This document shows, one piece after another, positions 15,840 through 24,517 of a DNA stretch of 64,000 bases. A program made the translations under genes and the position numbers. Under the pieces are notes generated by a model. That model did not search any database, had not been told where the DNA came from, and saw only the letters and a program-made list of their open reading frames with translations. Origin of the DNA: Candidatus Rifleibacterium amylolyticum (lineage in GTDB: Bacteria > Muiribacteriota > Ozemobacteria > Ozemobacterales > Ozemobacteraceae). The first letter of the stretch is position 1; the number at the start of each line of letters is the position of its first letter. The stretch spans positions 62,001 to 126,000 of the forward strand of contig JAACJG010000001.1 of the NCBI GenBank assembly GCA_009917695.1. Direction: 5' to 3'.

Positions 15840-16757
15840 TTAGAATATCTTTTTTCTGATGTGGCAATACGGGGCTTTGCCGGTTTTTTCGTAATAGTTC
15901 TGGTGATAAGCTTCAGCTGGCCAGAACCTGGCAGCTGGCTTTATCTCAGTTGCAACCTCGTAACCCATTCCACGAAGCTGCTCGATAATTTTCCGGGTAG
16001 CTTCGCGCTGCTCATCATCCGCGACGAAAATTGCCGATTTGTATTGTTCGCCGATATCAGGCCCCTGACCATCGGTCTGAGTAAAGTCGTGAATCTCGAA
16101 GAATAGTCTGGCCAGGTCTGCGAATGATGTCTGAGAAGGATCGAATACAACCTCAACAGCTTCAAGATGGCCGGTCATGCCAGAACATACGCTTTTGTAG
16201 TCGGGATTTTCTGTTCGCCCGCCAGTATATCCTGATTTTACGCTTATCACGCCGGGCGCCTTTTTCATCAGGTGCTCTACACCCCAGAAGCAGCCGCCCG
16301 CAAAGATTGCAGTCGAGGTCTCTTTACCGGCAGCAGGAATAAAATCAAGCGAAACTGAATTTACGCAATGTCTGGTGTTTTTGGCAGTGAATCCCTCACC
16401 GGTGAATACATGGCCGAGGTGGCCACCACAGGCTGTGCAGACAATCTCGACTCGTTGTCCATCCGGATCAGGCTTGCGTGTTACGGCGCCCTTTATCTCG
16501 TCGTCAAACGAAGGCCAGCCACATCCTGACTCGAATTTGTCAGTTGAACGGTAAAGTTCGGCCCCACAGCGGCGACATGTATAGGTGCCCGCTTCTTTGT
16601 GGCTTAAAAAACGACCGGTAAAAGGGCGTTCTGTACCACGATGCACTATCACTCTTTCTTCTTCAGGTGTCAGTTGATTAAATTTCATAGCACTCCCTAA
16701 ATCTGTCAGAACTATTATTGCGAGAATCGAGAACACAAATACGATGTGTCTTTTCAT
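15840..16757 (-). CDS. exported bifunctional methionine sulfoxide reductase, MsrB-MsrA order
   Basis: A 305-residue fusion that reduces both stereoisomers of methionine sulfoxide. A signal peptide (MKRHIVFVFSILAIIVLTDL) puts it in the periplasm. The MsrB domain comes first: zinc cysteines C61, C64, C107, C110 and catalytic C131 in RHCVNSVSLDF. MsrA follows, with catalytic C156 in GGCFWGVEH and the DQTQxxGQGPDxGxQY-like stretch (TQTDGQGPDIGEQY). GGAGG lies eight bases before the ATG at 16757; a longer frame to 16799 has none. The B-then-A order is the reverse of the common MsrAB arrangement. Its reductant could be a DsbD-like partner, which is not in the window. Confidence 0.93.
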   Translation of the reverse strand: MKRHIVFVFSILAIIVLTDLGSAMKFNQLTPEEERVIVHRGTERPFTGRFLSHKEAGTYTCRRCGAELYRSTDKFESGCGWPSFDDEIKGAVTRKPDPDGQRVEIVCTACGGHLGHVFTGEGFTAKNTRHCVNSVSLDFIPAAGKETSTAIFAGGCFWGVEHLMKKAPGVISVKSGYTGGRTENPDYKSVCSGMTGHLEAVEVVFDPSQTSFADLARLFFEIHDFTQTDGQGPDIGEQYKSAIFVADDEQREATRKIIEQLRGMGYEVATEIKPAARFWPAEAYHQNYYEKTGKAPYCHIRKKIF

Positions 16758-16905
16758 GGTCAGGTTCCTCCATAGATAGGTCCGCATCAGAACTGCCATG
16801 AACGATGCTGTGCAAGAGCTCGTTCAAAAAAGAAAACTGACTGAAGGTCGAAGCATTATCTGGAGAATTGTTCAATGAGCTCTTATGTAACCGCGCCTGA
16901 CGCTG

Positions 16906-18012
16906 CTATTTAATGATCTGGGTCGTTTTTTGTCTGGCGGCGAAGTGCGGAGAATCGCCCCATTCTTTGAATCCTGGCGTTTCACCTATTCTTTCAATAC
17001 GTCGGCTCAGACAATTGCGGCACATGGAAGCATTTTCATCGATACATGGTTTGTTCTCATAAAGCTGGTAGCTCGCACGGTATTCAGTGTCTGTTGTGTT
17101 CGGCATGATAACATTGGCGCCAGCCAGCAGACCCTGTTCTCTTCCATCACCTGCCAGAGCCTGAAGTGCTGTGGTCGCCGCGATGTTTATGTCGCGCATC
17201 ATTATCCGGGCAAGCGCAATCATCTTAAGGCCGAGACTGAGCAGGCGCTCGCGTGGAATTTCCCATTCTTTTCTATATTGTGCGAGTGGCGTGCTGGAAT
17301 GGAAAAGATATGGACCCATGCCGATCATATCGATGTCCTGGCGCTTGAAAAACATCAGGTCGCCAGCAAGATCGGCGTTGGTCTGCATCGGCAGGCCTAT
17401 CATTACCCCGGTGCCAACTTGATATCCGGTTCGACGCAGCAGATCGAGGCATTCGATTCTGCGTGAATAAGAGTGATCATCCGGGTGAAGTTTTTTGTAA
17501 AGTTCAGGATTGCTGGTTTCGATGCGCAGCAGATAACGATGCGCTCCGGCGTTAAACCAGCGCCTGTAGGTTTCTTCGCTCTGTTCGCCCAGGCAAAGGG
17601 TGATGCCGAGTTCATTATTGGTCTTCTGCTTGATTTCAATGAGAACACGCTCAATCATGTCTACGAATTCAGGGTCGCTGCGCTCGCCAGATTGAAGAAC
17701 GGCGCTGCCATATCCAGCGTTCCATGACCAGACGGCTGAATCGATGATATTTTGTTCGGGGAGAGTAAATCTCTGAACTTCTTTGTTGCTGCGTCTGATG
17801 CCGCAGTAATAACAGTCTTTGCTACAAATGTTGCTGAATTCAACCAGCCCGCGAAACCAGGCAGTGCGCCCGACATGCTGCAACTTGACCTGGTATGCGC
17901 ATTCATAGAGACGTTTCAGGTCTTCCGGGTCGTCCAGTTCGAGCAGGGTGATAATTTCTTCGGTGGTCAAATCGCCGGTTAATTCGGACTTTTTCAATAT
18001 CTGATCGAGCAT
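16906..18012 (-). CDS. hydE: [FeFe]-hydrogenase H-cluster maturation radical SAM protein HydE
   Basis: A 368-residue radical SAM enzyme of the BioB/HydE/PylB group; HydE acts on the iron-cysteine-CO-CN synthon made by HydG when the H-cluster is built. The SAM cluster motif is CSKDCYYC (C63, C67, C70). The protein shows HydE-type LQSGERSD, RIETSNPELY and GVMIGLPMQT segments, and near the end a CRNC pair that could hold a second cluster. I prefer the ATG at 18012, six bases after GAGG, over 18024. No hydF, hydG or hydrogenase gene is in the window, so it is isolated here. PylB or another relative is the main alternative. Confidence 0.85.
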   Translation of the reverse strand: MLDQILKKSELTGDLTTEEIITLLELDDPEDLKRLYECAYQVKLQHVGRTAWFRGLVEFSNICSKDCYYCGIRRSNKEVQRFTLPEQNIIDSAVWSWNAGYGSAVLQSGERSDPEFVDMIERVLIEIKQKTNNELGITLCLGEQSEETYRRWFNAGAHRYLLRIETSNPELYKKLHPDDHSYSRRIECLDLLRRTGYQVGTGVMIGLPMQTNADLAGDLMFFKRQDIDMIGMGPYLFHSSTPLAQYRKEWEIPRERLLSLGLKMIALARIMMRDINIAATTALQALAGDGREQGLLAGANVIMPNTTDTEYRASYQLYENKPCIDENASMCRNCLSRRIERIGETPGFKEWGDSPHFAARQKTTQIIK

Positions 18013-18104
18013 CTTTTGCCTCATCGATAAAATAGATACCGCTTCAGTATCATTAAAAGGATACTCTTTTTGTGGCAGAAGTCAATCAGTTAGAGGAGAT
18101 TGAA

Positions 18105-21100
18105 TCAATGCTGTTGTTGCACAGACAGCGACCTGGATACTGCATTGATCTGATCTACCAGATCTCTGATTTTGAAGGGCTTTTGTAAAAAACCATCAAA
18201 TTTTGTATCGCCAAACTTCTGCCTCGTCTCATCTTGAGAATAACCGCTCGAAATGATAATCGGAATCGTTGAATTGATTGCTTTCATCTGTCTGAAAGCT
18301 TCTTCGCCGTTCAGGCCGGGCATCACCATGTCAAGAATAACCAGAGCAATTTCCTGATTATGCTGGCGGAAGATTTCTACGGCAGATTTGCCATCCTTTG
18401 CGCACAAAAGATCAACATTATAGGGTTCAAGCATCATCTCTGTAATGTTAAGAATGGTTTCTTCATCATCGGCCATGAGAAGTTTACCATTCAGAGAGAG
18501 TTCAACATCGTTTTCGATATTGATGTTTTCTGCTACTGCCTGGGCATTGGCTATTGGCAGGAATATGCGAAAGCAAGATCCTTCTGCGGGTTTGCTGGCG
18601 ACGTGTATGGCGCCATGATGCGATTTTATAATGCCCATGGTCGTCGAAAGTCCCAGTCCTCGGCCGGTAAACTTGGTTGTAAAAAAGGGATCGAATATTT
18701 TTTTCAGCATTTCTGGAGCAATTCCGCTGCCAGTGTCAGTTACTTCGAACACCGCAAAGATATCGCTGTCTGAGTCAAGATTTGACATAATCGCTGTTTT
18801 GATAAATTCATTCTGTCTATCTGTAAAGCCTGTGTTTATGCAGATTTTTCCTTCTCTGTCGCCAATGGCCTCTGATGCGTTGAGTATTATATTCAGAACA
18901 ATCTGCCGAAGTTGTGCCTGGTCTGCCATTACCACAACATTCTCGCAAAGGCCATAAGTTACGGTTATTTTTTTCGAGACAGCGACTGAAAGCAGTGAAG
19001 CCATTTCTTTTACCAGGTTCGACAGATCTACCGGTGTCATCCGGACAACGTTTTTGCCGGTAAAGTCGAGCATCTGCCGGGTGAGCTCTGCTGCTCTTTT
19101 TGCAGCTGTATGAATAATACTGACGTTGTCATGCAGTTTTCCATGGTCAGGTAGTTCTGTCAGCGTGAGTTCTGTATACCCCATTATTGACATCAGAATA
19201 TTATTGAAGTCGTGGGCTATTCCGCCAGCGAGAGTTCCGAGACTTTCGAATTTCTGTGCCGCTTGTATCTGCTCTGATAATCTGGCTTTCTCTTCCGCTA
19301 TTTTAGCAGCCTCAGTGGTGTCTGAAAAGATAAGTATGTGTCTTGACTCAACTTCTGTGGCAACACAGAGGAATATTTTTTTCTCGCCGTTTTTGCTGAT
19401 AGATAGCTCTCCAGAATCGATCTGTCTTTCGCTCTGTTTCGCGTGGCTTCTTGCCAGAAAAGCGTTTACAGGGAATCCCGTGGTTCCGAATGGCGTAAAC
19501 TCCATGAGCAAAGTCTTTAAGTCCATGTCTGGTTCTATCGTTAACCCTGTGCTTCTGGTGAATTCTGAGTTGGCAAACTCAATTTTGCCGAATTTATTCG
19601 CGAGAAGTATCGAAAATGGCGAGTTGTTTACCAGTGCGGCGAAGCTTTTTTCTGCCTGATCGGCAATCAATCTGGTTTTTTGCAGCTGAATCATATTTGC
19701 CTTCAGTTCCTCATTTGCAGTCTGCAATTGCAGATTTTTCTCCTTATCAAGTTTCTGGGCTTCGATTATTCTGTTCATGGCTGCTGAAAAGTTTTCCAGA
19801 AGAGTTCTGATCTCGAAGACAGAGCTTTCTGGAGCAGGGTAAGTGCTATTGCAGAATCCTGTTTTTGCTATTTCGCTCGTATAATCGGATATCTGTCTGA
19901 GAGGAACTGAAAAATACTTTCTCACAAAGCCTGATGTAATAACCATGAACAAAGTGAGCAGCGCGATATTGAAAAACTGGGTGAATGAGAGGTCAAACAA
20001 AGTGTCTACATATTCGGTCATAGGTTCTTCAATTATCATATTCCACTGCGATGGAGTTGAAAGGGCGTGGTCGAGCAGGATGGTGGAATTTCTGAAGCGG
20101 TTCGAAGAAATCAGATTTTCAGAGGGCGGTATTATCGTAAGTTTGCCGTTAAGCACCGTTATTGCCCGATTGAGAGGGCTTTCGTAGACTTTGCCGATAT
20201 TGGCATGATTTCTGTCGTAAACGATTCTGTTCTGACGATCAATAAGCTTTATGCCGATTCTTTCATCAACAAGTTGAAGCAGAGCGTTTTCAATAGATAG
20301 TGGATCAAGTGCCCCTGCAGCTATCACTGAAAGTTTGCCGTTTTGAAATACTGGTTCGGCAATTATGATTACCGAATCAGAAGCGCCATTTTCAGACGGG
20401 CAAATGCCTGATACGAGAGGCTTGCCGGTGTCGGCAACCATTTTGTTATATGCCTTTAGAACTATGCTCTGCGCCTCGCATTCCTCTTTGTTTTCGCAAT
20501 GGGTGGGGCAACATGCAAGCTTGTTGCCCTGACTGTCGATGATATGAAAGTATTTGAGTCCCCCCAGATTACTGCATAATGCGTCGATAGGCCGAGTTAT
20601 GTCGGTTGAGTCACTACTGGTGCCTGCGTAGCTGGCAATCAATTTTATTACTTTGACATGATTGTCATGCCAGTTTTCTACCTGAAGCGCCAGTGATTTT
20701 TTGATCTCTTCATGGCGGTCATTTATTCTTGTGTAGACGGAGCTCGATATTATTCTGCTGTCGAGCAGAGTGAAGATCAGCAGAGGTATTACCGTAACAA
20801 TTATAAAGACATTTATTGCGGCTTCTGATGCTCCTATAGCCATTTCTTCGTCAGTCTCGCCGGCAGCTCGGGGTTTCAGAATAAAAATAGCAGCTGTTGC
20901 TACCGCGGCGTTGAAAACTCCATTGATCATGTATTTAAGAAGAAACAGGCGCATTGCTGCCGGAAAAAACATTCCGCTCAGATGCATGTTGAAATAGATC
21001 AATGGCGGCAGCAGAAAAAACCAGGTTATTGTTGCACACATCAGCATGTGCAATCGGGTTTTTCGCAACAGCAAGGCGATTATTATGGCTTCGACGGTGT

Positions 21101-21332
21101 ACATTATTATGCCCAGCGAGTGGTTCCAGAGATGAACGGTGGGCAGAGCAATGAGGGCAGCTGCAAATATACTCAGAGCCGGCGGCAGCATGTATATGCC
21201 AACCAGCGCAAAGATGCCGCCAAAAATGAAGTCTACCCTGAAATGAAGGGTAAACGGCATGAAGTTGGTGAGGATGCCTGCTGCAACCAGCAAGGCAAAC
21301 ACCAGTAATTGTCTGAAGCGGGTATCTTTCAA
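18105..21332 (-). CDS. hybrid sensor histidine kinase with N-terminal receiver-linked membrane sensor
   Basis: A 1075-residue hybrid kinase. Five or six membrane helices fill residues 8-155 and another lies at 172-190. A Cache-like extracytoplasmic domain (195-440) follows, then a membrane helix (453-470), HAMP and coiled coil (470-560), PAS (565-675), and HisKA with H707 in GGIAHDFNN. The HATPase has DTGSGI and GRGLGLS. A C-terminal receiver has acidic ADDEE and phospho-acceptor Asp in LVILDMVMPG. The Cache domain carries a tight cysteine group (C274, C275, C279, C285). Translation seems to start at a TTG with a weak GAGAG site. It has its own promoter at 21377-21405. No HTH output is attached, so signal output is probably by phosphorelay. 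Confidence 0.9.
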   Translation of the reverse strand: MKDTRFRQLLVFALLVAAGILTNFMPFTLHFRVDFIFGGIFALVGIYMLPPALSIFAAALIALPTVHLWNHSLGIIMYTVEAIIIALLLRKTRLHMLMCATITWFFLLPPLIYFNMHLSGMFFPAAMRLFLLKYMINGVFNAAVATAAIFILKPRAAGETDEEMAIGASEAAINVFIIVTVIPLLIFTLLDSRIISSSVYTRINDRHEEIKKSLALQVENWHDNHVKVIKLIASYAGTSSDSTDITRPIDALCSNLGGLKYFHIIDSQGNKLACCPTHCENKEECEAQSIVLKAYNKMVADTGKPLVSGICPSENGASDSVIIIAEPVFQNGKLSVIAAGALDPLSIENALLQLVDERIGIKLIDRQNRIVYDRNHANIGKVYESPLNRAITVLNGKLTIIPPSENLISSNRFRNSTILLDHALSTPSQWNMIIEEPMTEYVDTLFDLSFTQFFNIALLTLFMVITSGFVRKYFSVPLRQISDYTSEIAKTGFCNSTYPAPESSVFEIRTLLENFSAAMNRIIEAQKLDKEKNLQLQTANEELKANMIQLQKTRLIADQAEKSFAALVNNSPFSILLANKFGKIEFANSEFTRSTGLTIEPDMDLKTLLMEFTPFGTTGFPVNAFLARSHAKQSERQIDSGELSISKNGEKKIFLCVATEVESRHILIFSDTTEAAKIAEEKARLSEQIQAAQKFESLGTLAGGIAHDFNNILMSIMGYTELTLTELPDHGKLHDNVSIIHTAAKRAAELTRQMLDFTGKNVVRMTPVDLSNLVKEMASLLSVAVSKKITVTYGLCENVVVMADQAQLRQIVLNIILNASEAIGDREGKICINTGFTDRQNEFIKTAIMSNLDSDSDIFAVFEVTDTGSGIAPEMLKKIFDPFFTTKFTGRGLGLSTTMGIIKSHHGAIHVASKPAEGSCFRIFLPIANAQAVAENINIENDVELSLNGKLLMADDEETILNITEMMLEPYNVDLLCAKDGKSAVEIFRQHNQEIALVILDMVMPGLNGEEAFRQMKAINSTIPIIISSGYSQDETRQKFGDTKFDGFLQKPFKIRDLVDQINAVSRSLSVQQQH

Positions 21333-21376
21333 AAGTTTGATCTCTCTGATACAGGAATGTTGTGTGTCTAGAGTCT

Positions 21377-21405
21377 ATTATCCTTCGGCTATCGTCTTAA
21401 GTCAA
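21377..21405 (-). promoter_or_regulatory. promoter of the hybrid kinase gene
   Basis: TTGACT (21405-21400) and GATAAT (21382-21377) with a 17-base spacer on the minus strand; the transcript would start near 21370, about 38 bases before the TTG start. Confidence 0.8.
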
Positions 21406-21424
21406 GCCAGAAGGCATTGTAACA

Positions 21425-21458
21425 AAAAACCCGGCTGTCAGAATACAGCCGGGTTTTT
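21425..21458. terminator. terminator after the exported PLD gene
   Basis: AAAAACCCGGCTGT (21425-21438) pairs perfectly with ACAGCCGGGTTTTT (21445-21458) around a six-base loop. It follows the PLD stop codon and separates that gene from the hybrid kinase. Confidence 0.88.
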
Positions 21459-21468
21459 GGAGCTTAAG

Positions 21469-22968
21469 CTAGATTAAGGGTTTGAGCCAATTCAACTTTT
21501 GCAGCATGTTCAATCTGTCGATGACTTTTTTGTCTGAGTGCGATTCAGGGCCGAAGACGGTTGTTATCGAGCCGTCGCGTTCAACTTTGATCTTGTATTC
21601 ATGCGAGAATTTTATATCAGCCATAATGCGCAGAGCGACCTGAGTTGCGAAAGAATTGGACTTGATGGCAGCGATTACTTCTGAGTTAATCTGCTCGCTG
21701 ACGTAGTCCATGTTGTAGGTGCCGATAACTGCTATTTTGCGGTCGAAGACGAATACTTTTGAGTGCAGTTTGGTGTTAAGTTTGTAGCCGAAGATTCTGA
21801 CGTTGGGCATGTCTTTGAGAATGCCGCGCCAGTCACCGATGAACATTGCCTGGGTAAGCAAACTGTCTGAGCTCATCGGGCTGTTGGTGTGAATGATTAT
21901 ACTGACGCCACGGTCGTTGGCTCTTTTCAGTGCGGCTCTCGCCTCTTCGGTGAGAACAACGTATGGGTTTTGTATGATAATTTCGCGTGTACAGGCGTCC
22001 ATAAGAGCAACCAGGTTTTTGGTAATATCGTTGCGTGGCCCGGTAATTGAGTGTTTGTCGAGTATTCTCGTCGGATACTGGCGCTCACCCTGGAAAAGCT
22101 TGTAAGAAGCATAGTGCTGCATGCTTTTGTATGTGCTGAGTTCTTTATTATAGCCTTCAAGCAGCTCATTAGTTTTTTTGGAAACATTGGGAACGGGAGT
22201 CTTGAAAAGCCCGCTGCCGGTTATGAAACGACGCATGGTGGTATAGGCGAGATCAAGGTGTTTTGCCATTTCGTCGGCATTCCCAAACAGATCCTTGTAT
22301 ATCTTGAAGTTGCCGCCGAGGTTGAATTCTTCTTCGAAAGCGAGTCGGGCCTGATTGGCAACTTTTTTGCTCTGAATCAAAACATCAGTGTCACGATATA
22401 CAGTTTCGAGGTCTTTGGGATCGACGAAATAGTTTTTGGAAATGTTTCTGCCACCAGTAATCAGGTATTCGTTATCGACAAGAATGATTTTGTCATGATT
22501 TGATGCGGTGATTTTGCGGACATCATCGAAAAGAGCGAGCAGGCGCTTATGTACCGGGTTAAAGACCTTTATCTGAACATTTTTGAATTTGAGCAGCTCC
22601 TGAAGCACATCCTGACCGATAAGCTTGCGGGTGAGACCCTTGGTGCCGCGGGCGTCTACCATCAGGCGGATATTAACGCCTTCCCGCGCTTTCTTGTGAA
22701 GCATGCCAAGCATGCTCATGCCAAAAATATCCTGCTCGACGATAAAATAGGTAACATCGATCGATTTTTTTGCATTATCGAGAATGTGCCAGCGGGCAAA
22801 CCATGAATTTACATTGTCTGGCAGAAAGCAGACTCTTGCCTGCGGGTCGGAAGCATTGGTTTTGATGCTGTCGAAAACCTTTTCGACATCAGCATGAGCA
22901 ACTGCAGCAATTCCAGCAAAAGCAAGAACGGCTACCAGCAGCAGAACAATACGTGAAGATCGTTGCAT
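21469..22968 (-). CDS. exported phospholipase D-family protein
   Basis: A 499-residue protein with a signal peptide (MQRSSRIVLLLVAVLAFAGI) and two PLD catalytic motifs: HDKIILVD followed by GGRN, and LHSKVFVFD followed by GTYN. The two HxKx4D motifs form one active site in family members such as cardiolipin synthase and periplasmic PLD proteins. The substrate could be a phospholipid or a nucleic acid; the arrangement resembles secreted cardiolipin-synthase-like PLDs. GAGGTG precedes the ATG, and it has its own promoter and terminator. A second, more distant exported PLD protein is encoded at 33380-34978. Confidence 0.88.
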   Translation of the reverse strand: MQRSSRIVLLLVAVLAFAGIAAVAHADVEKVFDSIKTNASDPQARVCFLPDNVNSWFARWHILDNAKKSIDVTYFIVEQDIFGMSMLGMLHKKAREGVNIRLMVDARGTKGLTRKLIGQDVLQELLKFKNVQIKVFNPVHKRLLALFDDVRKITASNHDKIILVDNEYLITGGRNISKNYFVDPKDLETVYRDTDVLIQSKKVANQARLAFEEEFNLGGNFKIYKDLFGNADEMAKHLDLAYTTMRRFITGSGLFKTPVPNVSKKTNELLEGYNKELSTYKSMQHYASYKLFQGERQYPTRILDKHSITGPRNDITKNLVALMDACTREIIIQNPYVVLTEEARAALKRANDRGVSIIIHTNSPMSSDSLLTQAMFIGDWRGILKDMPNVRIFGYKLNTKLHSKVFVFDRKIAVIGTYNMDYVSEQINSEVIAAIKSNSFATQVALRIMADIKFSHEYKIKVERDGSITTVFGPESHSDKKVIDRLNMLQKLNWLKPLI

Positions 22969-22999
22969 ACTACACCTCGCACTCAGTATTTATAAGATC

Positions 23000-23027
23000 A
23001 TTATACTACTCTACGTTCAATTAGCAA
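23000..23027 (-). promoter_or_regulatory. promoter of the first PLD gene
   Basis: TTGCTA (23027-23022), 16 bases, TATAAT (23005-23000) on the minus strand, about 30 bases upstream of the start codon. Confidence 0.68.
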
Positions 23028-23071
23028 CAAACCAGTTCTACTATTTCATTGGCCCGGAAATCTTGCATCGA

Positions 23072-24376
23072 TCAGGGCTTGATCTTGTTGCCCATGGCGA
23101 CACGCAGTTGGCCTTTGAGTTTGTCGATACGATCCTGCAGTTCTTCTGAGTCAGGATTGAACTTCGGCACATCGAGAAATTGCGCGTAAAGCTGAAACTG
23201 TTGCAGTTGCTGGCCTTCGAGCATGGCCGACTGGTCGCTGTCAAGGCGCGAAATATCGTCAATTGCGGTTGAGGCGCAATCAAGTATCATCTGTTCTTCA
23301 AGTTTGGCCTTGAGCTTGCGAACTTGCTGAATGCTTTCGAAAAAATCTGCTATGGCTGGAACTTCCTGTAGCAGTTCCTCGCCGGAAAGCGGGAATGGAG
23401 GCAACTGCTGGTGCCAGAAAAAGCGCATGATGAATGGCAGCTCGAACGGGACGCTGTGAAAGCCGCCGGTGTATGGTTCTGCCATTGGCCCATAAGGTGA
23501 AAGCAGGAATTCTGCAAGGACGTCCTGACGTCGTTGATTGTTGTTTGCCTGCTCGCCGGCAGAATCAGCTTCAATGTGCTCTTTTAGCCTCTGGTTGAGC
23601 TGTTCCAGCCTTATCAGCCAGCGATAACGAAGAATCAATGCCTCGGCCTCGCGAATCTTGTTGCCGATTGCTATGGCTTTGTCTTGAAAACTTGTATTCA
23701 TTGCTACTATGGCATAAACATTGTTACGCCATATAATTGCCGCTGTTTCGAGCGACAGATTGGCGTAAACCTTGATGCGGCCGGTAAGCGTAGCTGTTGC
23801 GTTGGTAAAGTTGTCGACTGCTTTCTGGCGGTCGGTTTCAGTGCGCGTCCAGTCAGTTTCGTAATATGAATTTATAACCATTTGCAGGCTCTGCAGCATC
23901 TGCATGAGCTGGTCTTCAATCTTGAAGTGAACAGAGTATGGAGCCATGCCGACTTTCAGTTGAAGGCGGCGCACCAGAAATGAGACGACGACTGCCCTGG
24001 TAAAGTTTATTGCATCGAAGCCGGCGTAGACCATTCCGGCCCAGAACAGCATGAAGCTGAGCGGAAATGCGATCTGCATCAGCAGCATGCTGCCGCCGGC
24101 AAATATGCTCAAGAGTGACAGAAGAAAAAGCCAGCTCTGATCGGGAGCTGACAGATAGCTGTTAAGTTCGTTGACAACGTTTTTGGCCAGGCTTTTGTCG
24201 GGTTTAACCGACTCACACATGTAATGAAACTTGCCAGGCACGGTCGGGGCGCTTTCAAGATACTGCTTTTCCAGGCCGGTGAGTTCGCCGTAGTTGGGCC
24301 TGGCGATGCCGCACAACGGGCAGACCTGGGTTTTTGACGACAATGCCGCGTGGCACTGACGGCAGGTATTGGTCAT
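23072..24376 (-). CDS. zinc-ribbon membrane protein of unknown function
   Basis: A 434-residue protein starting with a zinc ribbon (CRQC at 5-8 and CPLC at 16-19 of MTNTCRQCHAALSSKTQVCP). Two membrane helices follow (about 72-115, FLLSLLSIFAGGSMLLMQIA and PLSFMLFWAGMVYA). A long, mostly helical cytoplasmic region then runs to the end, with a Gln-rich coiled-coil-like tail (EGQQLQQFQLYAQFL). I do not recognise the family. Start choice is uncertain: 24376 begins at the ribbon, while an in-frame ATG at 24409 has GGAA too close; the frame is open to 24655 but overlaps the divergent gene. It stands alone with no close same-strand neighbour upstream. Confidence 0.7.
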   Translation of the reverse strand: MTNTCRQCHAALSSKTQVCPLCGIARPNYGELTGLEKQYLESAPTVPGKFHYMCESVKPDKSLAKNVVNELNSYLSAPDQSWLFLLSLLSIFAGGSMLLMQIAFPLSFMLFWAGMVYAGFDAINFTRAVVVSFLVRRLQLKVGMAPYSVHFKIEDQLMQMLQSLQMVINSYYETDWTRTETDRQKAVDNFTNATATLTGRIKVYANLSLETAAIIWRNNVYAIVAMNTSFQDKAIAIGNKIREAEALILRYRWLIRLEQLNQRLKEHIEADSAGEQANNNQRRQDVLAEFLLSPYGPMAEPYTGGFHSVPFELPFIMRFFWHQQLPPFPLSGEELLQEVPAIADFFESIQQVRKLKAKLEEQMILDCASTAIDDISRLDSDQSAMLEGQQLQQFQLYAQFLDVPKFNPDSEELQDRIDKLKGQLRVAMGNKIKP

Positions 24377-24517
24377 CAGATAGTTTTTTCCGGTCGAAAT
24401 CTGTTTCATTTTTCCAAGTCTACAACAGGCATGTGGCAAACTCAACGCAAAAACTGCTTGAAAAAAATGTGCTTCAGGATACATGCTATTGATAGTGTAC
24501 GAGAAAAGAGGGCGCTT

